DNA from: JADFJB01 sp964464595 | GTDB taxonomy: Bacteria > Zhuqueibacterota > JdFR-76 > DREG01 | Length of the DNA stretch: 64,000 bases | NCBI GenBank assembly: GCA_964464595.1 | Contig: CAYXGW010000002.1 | Coordinates: 62,001-126,000, forward strand | Direction of reading: 5' to 3' | Shown: positions 17,799 through 25,603 of the stretch, piece by piece | How positions within the stretch are numbered: position 1 is the stretch's first letter | Layout: each line of letters opens with the position of its first letter | The notes under the pieces: model-generated | Databases searched by the model: none | What the model was told of the DNA's origin: nothing | What the model saw: the letters and a program-made list of their open reading frames with translations, nothing else | Made by a program: the position numbers and the translations under genes

Positions 17799-19952
17799 CT
17801 AATTCCTTTTTGAAGTAGATTTAAATAGTATTTCCAGATCAAGCAAAGGTGAATAATTTTTCAAATATTGAACAGCTAATTTTTCTTCATATTCTAACGA
17901 TGGCTGTTGATCTTTTTCCATTTCATAAATTGAAATTAAACCGGGTTTTAGATTAATTCTAGTATTAATTGAAATTAACTGTTCTTTCTCAAATTGAAAT
18001 TCGCTGCCAATCAATGTTAAATCGCCTTTTAAAACATAAAAAAGAATTGGCATCATTTGCAATCTGGTTTTCGGTAGCCTGTTCTTTTTGCAGAAAGCGA
18101 AGACTTTCTTGGGAGGTTTTAAATTAGTTTTATCTTGTTGTGGAGAAAAATTCTGTGGATCTAAATCATAGTCTCCTATCCTGGTAAAAATTGGGAATTT
18201 TCTTAATCGATTTCCCTGCAGAAATAAGATTGGCCAGGCTGGGATACTGACTAACAAAAGAGGCAAAGCAAATGTCCAGTCTACTAATCTCTTTAAAAAT
18301 CGGTAGCTTGGTTTGAGTAAGCGATATCGAATTTCGACTAATGAAATTCCTTCTAATCTCTGCAATGTCTGGGCACCAATAAGAACACCCATGTCGTTAG
18401 AAGCAATTTTAAAGTCCACACCCAAATCTTGTGACTGAGAAATTAAACTAAAGATCTTTTCATATGCAATAGAATCAGGACTAAAAACAACTTCATTGAC
18501 TTCGAGCTCTCGAATATATCTCGGAAGATGGTTTACATCGAAAAAAAGAGGTAGGGTTGCGGCTCCGTTAAGATTGTAAACGTTAGAATCCGTTAAAAGT
18601 AACGCAACAATTTTTGAATCAGTTAAATGAGATTCTTGTAGCTTTTTCACCAAATTTGAAAGAGAAATTCCATCACCAACAATCATTGTTCTTCTTTCTA
18701 CTACGCTATTCCTGATGCGATCGAAAAGTGGAGCTCTACTTTTCTTTGCAAGTCGATATAATGCCCATCTCCATCCGGGAATAAAGAATAAATTTAGTAT
18801 TCCTGCGAGCAAAATAACAATTCGCGAGAAAGCAAATGATTTAGCAAAAAATGTAATTGTCGAATTCAATGCTAAACCAAGCAATACGGCTCCTACAGCA
18901 TTCGCCACAGAAAATTTCCGAATGTTAGAAAGCTCAAAGAAATAAAATACCATTAACCAAACAGAGGAATAAATTAGGGTGACCATTAGGTAGGATTGCC
19001 AGTGAACTAATGATCCAAAACGGAGGTAAATGGCAATCATCAAAGAAATATTCAAGACAAATAAATCAACAATTGACCACTTAATCTTTAGAAACAAATT
19101 ATGCATAAAAGACATAAACCCTCGTAATCCAATACCCAAAACCAAGACCCATTGAGGAAGCAAAAAATACCTGCCTTTGAAATGTTTACGCACAAATAAA
19201 AGCATCGCACGGTAGAATTGAAGCAAAGTATCAAATTGAGCTTCTGTAGAACTTGAGCCTTTATAATGAATAATCTGCGTTGTGGGAACATAGTAGATTT
19301 TCCAACCGGCACCGGACACACGATGGCACAAATCCAAATCTTCACCATACATAAAAAACAGATCATCGAACCTCCCCACCTGGTCAATAATGGTTCTTGG
19401 CATCATCATAAATGATCCTGATATGGCTTCAACTTCCGTAATTTCATTAGGATTCAAATAGGTTAAATTGTATTTACCAAATAATTGACTTTTGGGGAAA
19501 AGCTTGCTAAGACCCACTAATTTAGTGAAACCGACCCAAGGTGTAGGAATACTCCTCCGACAAGAAAGCTGCAAACTACCATCAGGATTGAGTATTTTGC
19601 AGCCAACAATTCCAGCTTTTGGATGTTGTGAAAAAAAATCAAGTAATGTCTTAAAAGTATCTTCCTGAACTATCGTATCTGGATTAAGAAATATGAGATA
19701 TTCACCCAGACTTTCATCAATCGCTAAATTGTTTGCCTTTGCGAATCCAACATTTGTTGTTTTCGAAATCAAATTTACTTCAGGAAAATCTTTTTGCACC
19801 ATCGCTGCACTGCCATCCCACGAGGCATTGTCTACAACGATTATTTCTGATGATATTCCCGGTAAAGATCTTTGGACTGAATTAATGGTTTGATAAAGAA
19901 ACTCTCTGACATTGTAACTCACTATGATTATTGATAATACAGGCTTTGACAT
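17799..19952 (-). CDS. Fusion: GT2 glycosyltransferase plus degenerate polyprenyl sugar-phosphate transferase
   Basis: 717 residues from the ATG at 19952 (MSKPVLSIIIVSYNVREF), 4 bp after the DPM1-like gene; an upstream frame to 20024 overlaps that gene and was not used. Residues 5-260 are a family 2 glycosyltransferase (VDNASWDGS 40-48, NPDT 90-93, MYGEDLDLC 201-209), like rhamnosyltransferases. Residues 265-400 hold about five membrane helices, 420-530 a Rossmann-like domain (RRTMIVGDG), and 550-717 a sugar-transferase-like end (LKRLVDWTFA, VLKGDLTLIGS, LKPGLISIYE). The usual NVLxGxMSxVGPRP and KPGxTGxWQ are altered, so the second activity may be lost or changed. It probably acts in surface polysaccharide assembly. 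Confidence 0.75.
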   Translation of the reverse strand: MSKPVLSIIIVSYNVREFLYQTINSVQRSLPGISSEIIVVDNASWDGSAAMVQKDFPEVNLISKTTNVGFAKANNLAIDESLGEYLIFLNPDTIVQEDTFKTLLDFFSQHPKAGIVGCKILNPDGSLQLSCRRSIPTPWVGFTKLVGLSKLFPKSQLFGKYNLTYLNPNEITEVEAISGSFMMMPRTIIDQVGRFDDLFFMYGEDLDLCHRVSGAGWKIYYVPTTQIIHYKGSSSTEAQFDTLLQFYRAMLLFVRKHFKGRYFLLPQWVLVLGIGLRGFMSFMHNLFLKIKWSIVDLFVLNISLMIAIYLRFGSLVHWQSYLMVTLIYSSVWLMVFYFFELSNIRKFSVANAVGAVLLGLALNSTITFFAKSFAFSRIVILLAGILNLFFIPGWRWALYRLAKKSRAPLFDRIRNSVVERRTMIVGDGISLSNLVKKLQESHLTDSKIVALLLTDSNVYNLNGAATLPLFFDVNHLPRYIRELEVNEVVFSPDSIAYEKIFSLISQSQDLGVDFKIASNDMGVLIGAQTLQRLEGISLVEIRYRLLKPSYRFLKRLVDWTFALPLLLVSIPAWPILFLQGNRLRKFPIFTRIGDYDLDPQNFSPQQDKTNLKPPKKVFAFCKKNRLPKTRLQMMPILFYVLKGDLTLIGSEFQFEKEQLISINTRINLKPGLISIYEMEKDQQPSLEYEEKLAVQYLKNYSPLLDLEILFKSTSKRN

Positions 19953-19956
19953 GTGA

Positions 19957-20754
19957 CTATTCAACCTTACCAAATATTTGTAATAATTTAAGCCGCCATA
20001 CTTCCCAAATTGCTTCCCTAACAATTTTTTTAGACATTTTAGAAGTACCTAAAACCCGATCCACAAAAACGATTGGTATTTCTTTAATTCTAAATCCTTT
20101 TTTCCAAGCTTTAAAATTCATTTCGATTTGAAAAGAATATCCACCCGAATCAATTTTTTCAAGGTTAATATTTTCCAAAACCGATCGTCGAAAACATTTA
20201 AAACCACTGGTGCTATCTTTGATTTTTAGTCCTGTTACAATCCTTGTATAAGAATTTGCTCCATAACTTAAAATCAGCCGACTTAGGGGCCAATTGATCA
20301 CATTTACACCCTGGATGTACCTGGAACCAATAACAAGATCACAATTTTGAATCGCTGTTATAAAATTCGGAATTTCCCGGGGTTCATGAGAAAAATCAGC
20401 ATCCATTTCAAAAATATAATCATATCCATTTTTTAATGATTCCTTGAAACCGGCAACATAAGCAGAACCCAATCCCTTCTTTTTTTCTCTTTCAAGAAGT
20501 TGTAAATTCTTGTAGTTTTTTTGGTATTCCTTTACTAAACCGGCCGTGTTATCCGGAGAATTGTCATCAACTACTAATATATCAAGGTTTGGAATTTTTA
20601 AAGAAAAAATATCATCTATGATTTGGCGAATATTATTTGCTTCATTATACGTAGGAATAATAACCTGGCAGTTTTTATCCTCCATAATTTTTTGAGCCTC
20701 TTTAAGCTTGCGTAAGCTATTTTCCGTAGATCTATAAAAAGAAGCAAATTCCAC
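19957..20754 (-). CDS. DPM1-like polyprenol-phosphate sugar transferase (GT2)
   Basis: 265 residues from a GTG at 20754 with AGGAG five bases upstream; the ATG at 20685 (MEDKNCQVIIPTYNE) is an alternative with a weaker site. The single GT-A domain has VVDDNSPDNTAG, the metal site EMDADFSHEP, and the GSRYIQG and DSTSGFKCFRR segments typical of dolichyl/polyprenyl-phosphate mannosyl- or glucosyltransferases. It lacks the C-terminal membrane domain of GtrB types. It would charge a lipid carrier with a sugar for surface glycans or protein glycosylation. The sugar is not known. Confidence 0.85.
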   Translation of the reverse strand: MEFASFYRSTENSLRKLKEAQKIMEDKNCQVIIPTYNEANNIRQIIDDIFSLKIPNLDILVVDDNSPDNTAGLVKEYQKNYKNLQLLEREKKKGLGSAYVAGFKESLKNGYDYIFEMDADFSHEPREIPNFITAIQNCDLVIGSRYIQGVNVINWPLSRLILSYGANSYTRIVTGLKIKDSTSGFKCFRRSVLENINLEKIDSGGYSFQIEMNFKAWKKGFRIKEIPIVFVDRVLGTSKMSKKIVREAIWEVWRLKLLQIFGKVE

Positions 20755-20810
20755 AAAAACTCCTGTTTACCATTCTATTAAATCAAATTATTTTGAGTCG
20801 ATTCATTAGA

Positions 20811-21698
20811 TCACTCAACCATGGTCTGTTTTAATTTTTTTAAACTACCATTGAGCGAAAACATGTTAATACCGTATGTATCTTGAACTTTCAAAACATT
20901 AAGACCAACATTAAGTGGTCTTTTTGCTAATTGCTTAAATTCGCTGGTTTTTATTCGCGTGATAAAGTCCGGAATATAGTTAAACTCTTTTGCAACAGCA
21001 ATAGCCAAATCATACCTGGAAATTGGTTTATCACCTGCTAAATGGAACAAACCGGTAGCTTTCTTTTCCAGTAATTCTCGACAAGAGTATGCCAGATAAT
21101 CTGCAATAGTTGGATTTCCAATTTGATCATCAACTACTCGAATTGAATTACCATTTCTAAGTTCTGTTAACACCCAAAGGACAAAGTTAGCCTGAATATT
21201 ATAACCATATCCAAAAAGCACAGCTGTTCGGCCAATCAAGAATTCACAACCACTATCAAGAATTGCTTTTTCGCCATCCAGTTTAGATTGACCGTAATAA
21301 TTAATTGGGGTTGCCGGATCAGATTCGTTATAATTTCCTTTACCGCCATCAAATACATAATCAGTGGAAATGTGTAAAAGTTTTATGTTTTCCATAAAAC
21401 ATATCCTGGCAAGATTTTGGACTCCAGCAACATTAACCGCATAGCAAATTTTTTTTTCAATCTCGGCACGGTCAACAGCAGTATATGCAGAAGCGTTAAA
21501 AATGATGTCTGGTTCAGATTCCTGAATTACCGCCTCGACAGTTTTCGGATCTGTTATATCCATCTTGAAATATGGAATTCCCTTGTGGATGGATTCCGAA
21601 CTTAAATCTGCACCACAGAGTTCATATTTTGGAGTTAGTTCAATACTGGCTTTTTGCCCTAAAAGACCATTACACCCAACAATTAGTACTTTTTCCAA
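20811..21698 (-). CDS. rfbD: dTDP-4-dehydrorhamnose reductase family protein
   Basis: 295 residues. Extended short-chain dehydrogenase with GCNGLLG (8-14), the STDYVFDGGKGNY segment (111-123) and the catalytic YxxxK Tyr135-Lys139. It reduces dTDP-4-keto-rhamnose to dTDP-L-rhamnose with NAD(P)H. No rfbA, rfbB or rfbC is in the window, so the substrate is inferred from family. It lies in the glycan run 17.8-28.2 kb. Confidence 0.82.
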   Translation of the reverse strand: MEKVLIVGCNGLLGQKASIELTPKYELCGADLSSESIHKGIPYFKMDITDPKTVEAVIQESEPDIIFNASAYTAVDRAEIEKKICYAVNVAGVQNLARICFMENIKLLHISTDYVFDGGKGNYNESDPATPINYYGQSKLDGEKAILDSGCEFLIGRTAVLFGYGYNIQANFVLWVLTELRNGNSIRVVDDQIGNPTIADYLAYSCRELLEKKATGLFHLAGDKPISRYDLAIAVAKEFNYIPDFITRIKTSEFKQLAKRPLNVGLNVLKVQDTYGINMFSLNGSLKKLKQTMVE

Positions 21699-21944
21699 CT
21701 CACTGTGCCTTTACAGTATTATAAGATTTATTCCTAAGATAAAAGATATAAAATAACAACGAAAGTGCAAACAGAACCCATATACACAAATTTAACTCTT
21801 CTTCTTTTTTCCCAATTGGTTTACACCATGAATACAGAAAAAAACCCGGTTGCCATTCCAATTTTAAACGATTTTCATTATTTGATTGGGATTGATTTTA
21901 AGAAATCAGGAATGGTTTAGAAGTTTAGATTCAGGTTTGTACGG

Positions 21945-22418
21945 TTATATTTTAGAACCCTGTTTACGAAACAACCTCAATTTTTCAGTAATATCACGAT
22001 CACTTAGGGCTAATATTTCAACATCAAGAACAGCAGCATTCGTGGCGCCAGCTTTTCCAACATCTACGGTAGCTACAGGTATTCCGGATGGCATTTGAAC
22101 AATGGAGTAAAGTGCATCAACCCCGTTTAAATGAGATCCGGGCAATGGTACCCCTATCACAGGCACTATTGTTTTTGACGCAATCACTCCAGGTAAATGA
22201 GCAGCCATACCCGCAGCGGCTATAATTATTTTAGTACCACGCATCTCCAATTGTGATAAATATTCCTGCAGCGCATCTGGATTCCTATGAGCAGAAAGAA
22301 CTTTCATTTCATTTGAGATACCAAAATAATCCAAATATTTCGTACAAGATTGCATAATCTCTTCATCCGATTGACTTCCGATAATCACACTAACAAGAAT
22401 TTTATGGAACCTTTCCAT
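21945..22418 (-). CDS. purE: N5-carboxyaminoimidazole ribonucleotide mutase
   Basis: 157 residues from the ATG at 22418, chosen because AGGTGG lies 5 bases before it and it begins one base after the DUF4837 stop; earlier starts at 22439/22436 overlap that gene. PurE converts N5-CAIR to CAIR in purine synthesis. The signature IIGSQSDEEIMQ, the LSAHRNPDAL loop, IIAAAGMAAHLPGVIAS and GVPLPGSHLNGVDALYSI are all present. The GSQSD form with one domain fits the class I (N5-CAIR) type. The 246 bp downstream hold no recognised gene. Confidence 0.93.
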   Translation of the reverse strand: MERFHKILVSVIIGSQSDEEIMQSCTKYLDYFGISNEMKVLSAHRNPDALQEYLSQLEMRGTKIIIAAAGMAAHLPGVIASKTIVPVIGVPLPGSHLNGVDALYSIVQMPSGIPVATVDVGKAGATNAAVLDVEILALSDRDITEKLRLFRKQGSKI

Positions 22419-22419
22419 T

Positions 22420-23457
22420 TCAACCACCTGTTTCATCACGCACTACTTCTATTTTTGTTTTAAAAGTTCTGGCCATCGCATTTAACTGATCCAATAATGG
22501 CACTTTCTCCATATCAGGTGCAAAAACTGAGCAATCCATCATATATATTCGCCGGGAATTATCATCATAAAATGCATATGCGACAAACGGACCTCCGGCC
22601 ACTTTTTCTACATTCTCCCATAATCCTTCAATTTTTAGGCACCACTTCCCCAAAAAATTAATCTCTTTGCTACTGGTGTATTTTCGATTCACAGTATCAC
22701 CACCATAATACTTAACACCAATACTATCCCGCATATCAAGATACCATTCCTTAGTGATTTTATACCGGTCACTATTCTCGAACCATTTTACAAACATCCA
22801 TCGCTCAGGAATTCGCCTTCTTAAAAAAACAAATTGCCCGGCCGAATCTTCAATCGCCAGACTATAATCATGCTGAACCTTGACTTTCCATAAATATTTT
22901 TCTAATAAACCATCTGAAGCATCTTTGTTCTCTGATCTACGGTACATAAATCGATCAACAACTTTCTGTTGATGCTCTAGCATCGTCTCATAAATTAAGT
23001 CACTATTTTCACGAATTAATTTTCCAAGATTCAAAATGGTAGTGGATGCCATAATTAAGTTGAGTTGTTCTCTACCCCATTGATCCGTATTTTTAAACAA
23101 AAAACTTTCACCGCTTTTTACTTTTTCTTCTCTTTCAGGATCATTGACTGCTCTTTTAACAATATCCGCAATACTCCCCTCTGATTCTAAACTAGCTAAA
23201 AAAATAAGTTGTTTCTGTGGAAGAGAATATTGAAAACTATCCGGGTTTACATGTACCAGGTTAAAATGAAATTCCTTTTGAGGAGTCCTAATGGTTCGAT
23301 TAAAAACCTCAGAAAGGACCGGATTGAGTTGATCCCAATCCGAATATTCACAAAAAATATATATATTATAATCAGGACCTCTTACAAGCTCCGTTTTATA
23401 ACACCCATTAAATATTAAAAAAACAAACACCAGTAATATAATTTTGTTGTATTTCAT
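22420..23457 (-). CDS. DUF4837 family lipoprotein
   Basis: 345 residues from the second Met (23457), which gives a compact lipoprotein signal peptide MKYNKIILLVFVFLIFNGC; a start at 23469 adds MVII. The body matches my memory of DUF4837, a Bacteroidetes/FCB lipoprotein family of unknown role: GPDYNIYIFCEYSDWDQLNP near the start and FVAYAFYDDNSRRIYMMDCS near the end. It is presumably anchored in a membrane on the periplasmic side. It is directly upstream of purE. Confidence 0.72.
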   Translation of the reverse strand: MKYNKIILLVFVFLIFNGCYKTELVRGPDYNIYIFCEYSDWDQLNPVLSEVFNRTIRTPQKEFHFNLVHVNPDSFQYSLPQKQLIFLASLESEGSIADIVKRAVNDPEREEKVKSGESFLFKNTDQWGREQLNLIMASTTILNLGKLIRENSDLIYETMLEHQQKVVDRFMYRRSENKDASDGLLEKYLWKVKVQHDYSLAIEDSAGQFVFLRRRIPERWMFVKWFENSDRYKITKEWYLDMRDSIGVKYYGGDTVNRKYTSSKEINFLGKWCLKIEGLWENVEKVAGGPFVAYAFYDDNSRRIYMMDCSVFAPDMEKVPLLDQLNAMARTFKTKIEVVRDETGG

Positions 23458-23557
23458 GATAATTACCATTAAACAAATTATTCTATTTTGAATTAAAGAT
23501 GTAGTCTTTCCTTTAAATTATAAAGACAGAACAACCAAATCAATAGTTTTATATCAC

Positions 23558-24502
23558 TTACTTTGGCTGCTTTGGAAAATTCTGCTTGAGTACATACAAC
23601 ATGCCCGGTCCTGAATTTGTTACGCTTAAGATATGCATGATTAGTGCTAGACTAAACGCTCGAATATAATATAAGTTTTTAAACCGTTTTTTGGAGAACT
23701 TTTTTTCAATAAATATCTTTTCACTCAGTATACAATTATAGTAAATATCATATGGGATGACTGTACTTTTAATCAATTGAAGACCATGCATTTTGACAAA
23801 TTTTTTCATTGAGACTGGCGAAAAATGGTGTAGTCTCCTGGGGGCATCCAGAAAAGCCCAATATTTATGATAAATCAAAAAATCCAGACTTATTAAATTT
23901 GGTAATGCGACATATATTAAACCATTTTCCTTTAACAAACTTATTGCAAGCTCTAAAGCTTCCCTGGGGTCTAAAAAATGATCCAATGAATGCCAAAAAG
24001 TAATGACATCAAAATGATTCTCATATTTTGGCACAAGTTGTATAAGGTCATAATAAATTTTGAGCCCTAAAGTTTTGGATGCATATTCTCCCTGAATAGA
24101 TTTTTTTCCGACACCAACAACTTCCCAAAGTTGGCGCCTCATTTCCTGAAGAAAATCACCGTTTCTGCACCCCACATCTAATAATTGACCAACGCCTATT
24201 TCTTTTTGAATCCTTTTTCTTCTCCACTTAACTGAATAAGGATGAAAAAAATCATACAGCTTCTCAGTAAATTTTCCAACAAAAAAATTAGAACCAATTA
24301 ATGGATTTATATTTTCTGATGAATATGCGGTATTATGTGTTTCTTTATCAAGATGTGGATAAATTGAGCATATTCGACACTTTTGGCACTGGACTATATC
24401 AATTGAAGAATTCGTTTTTGAATAATGATCAAAAGTGGTTACTATTTTTTTGTAATGTTTGTTTTTACAAAATCTACATTCAAATTGTAGAGCATTTTCC
24501 AT
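23558..24502 (-). CDS. SAM-dependent methyltransferase with N-terminal zinc ribbon
   Basis: 314 residues. An N-terminal ribbon (CRFCKNKHYKK, CQKCRICSIYP) precedes a class I methyltransferase domain with motif I LLDVGCRNGDFL (about 108-119) and DVITFWHSLDHFLDPREAL. The LPNLISLDFLIYHKYWAFLD and RRLHHFSP segments are typical of sugar or glycolipid methyltransferases in glycan clusters. It overlaps the preceding GT2 gene by 23 bp. The substrate is unknown, probably a surface glycan or its precursor. Confidence 0.8.
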   Translation of the reverse strand: MENALQFECRFCKNKHYKKIVTTFDHYSKTNSSIDIVQCQKCRICSIYPHLDKETHNTAYSSENINPLIGSNFFVGKFTEKLYDFFHPYSVKWRRKRIQKEIGVGQLLDVGCRNGDFLQEMRRQLWEVVGVGKKSIQGEYASKTLGLKIYYDLIQLVPKYENHFDVITFWHSLDHFLDPREALELAISLLKENGLIYVALPNLISLDFLIYHKYWAFLDAPRRLHHFSPVSMKKFVKMHGLQLIKSTVIPYDIYYNCILSEKIFIEKKFSKKRFKNLYYIRAFSLALIMHILSVTNSGPGMLYVLKQNFPKQPK

Positions 24503-25562
24503 TGATAATTTTTACTTTAAAGATTTCTGATACTTTCCTTTTTCGACAAAGATAATATTGCCAAACAATACTCCCCCAAAACATTTGTCTCAACAATTGT
24601 GAATCTTGTACAGTTCTTAACCTTTGAATTGCTTTATGCTTTTTAAATATTTTCGCAAAATGCCTGATCACATATAATTGTGCCATTAAAACTGCAAAGG
24701 GTCTTTTCCAATTCAACAGACATAAAAATAACGTTCCAGTTACAATTTCCATTACTATGCGAAGCGGATAGATCCAAAGCAATGATTTTAGCTGATAATT
24801 TTTAAGTAACAATACCAAATTATTGCGGTGATTTAAAAACATTTTTTGCCAGTTTTCATAACCCAATGAATATCCGGAATGATGATAAACGATTGATTCG
24901 AAATTTGAACAAGATCGATAACCTCGTAAATGTAATCGCCAATTTAAATCAATTTCTTCCATATGCGCAAAGAAATCTTCATCAAACAGGCCTACTTCAT
25001 CCAGTGCCGATTTTCGCCAAATTGAGGAACAACCCGAGGTCCAAAAAACCTCAAAATTTTCCAAATAATTATTTTTATCATCTTCCATAGAATCAAAAAT
25101 TCTTCCTATCGCAAAGGGATAGCCAAATATATCGATCAATCCTCCCATTGCACCGGCATAGTCAAATTTTCCTTTATTTGTTAAGGAGAGTAATCTACTT
25201 TGACAAGCGGCAATGTTAGCATTTCCCTCCATTGTTTCCACAAGAGGACCCAGCCAATTCGTGTCTACAATAGTATCATTATTCAATAAAACAACATAAT
25301 CCCCTTCAGCCTTTTTAATGCCAATGTTACATCCACCGGCAAAACCAAGATTCTCTTTATTGTTGATGAGTATTAAATTGGATACAGAACCAGATAACGA
25401 TTTTGGATCCAATTTTGTACCATTATCAACAACTATTATTTGGTAATTAGAATAATTAATTTGCCGGATAGAATTTAAACACGAATTTAAAATTTCTACC
25501 GGCCCAATATGGGGTATGATTATACTAACAAGCGGATTAGAACCCCTCCCTTCTGCTGCCAA
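24480..25562 (-). CDS. Glycosyltransferase family 2 (rhamnosyltransferase-like)
   Basis: 360 residues from a TTG start at 25562; the frame has an upstream TGA and no ATG or GTG, and GGAGAGG lies about 11 bases before the TTG. The GT-A fold shows VSIIIPHIGP, NLGFAGGCNIGIKKA, VVLLNNDTIVD, the FDEDFFAHMEEIDLNWR segment with the catalytic ED-like pair, and a C-terminal membrane-associated stretch (about 270-300). This is the WcaA/RfbF type of surface polysaccharide transferase. Its end overlaps the methyltransferase start. Confidence 0.87.
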   Translation of the reverse strand: MAAEGRGSNPLVSIIIPHIGPVEILNSCLNSIRQINYSNYQIIVVDNGTKLDPKSLSGSVSNLILINNKENLGFAGGCNIGIKKAEGDYVVLLNNDTIVDTNWLGPLVETMEGNANIAACQSRLLSLTNKGKFDYAGAMGGLIDIFGYPFAIGRIFDSMEDDKNNYLENFEVFWTSGCSSIWRKSALDEVGLFDEDFFAHMEEIDLNWRLHLRGYRSCSNFESIVYHHSGYSLGYENWQKMFLNHRNNLVLLLKNYQLKSLLWIYPLRIVMEIVTGTLFLCLLNWKRPFAVLMAQLYVIRHFAKIFKKHKAIQRLRTVQDSQLLRQMFWGSIVWQYYLCRKRKVSEIFKVKIINGKCSTI

Positions 25563-25603
25563 ATTTCCATCCTCTCCAACTCAGTAAATTGTTAAAAAAG
25601 TTC

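Noticed and set aside
21828..21920. 30-codon plus-strand ORF in the rfbD-purE gap
   Set aside because: Short, no clear ribosome-binding site, no family resemblance.
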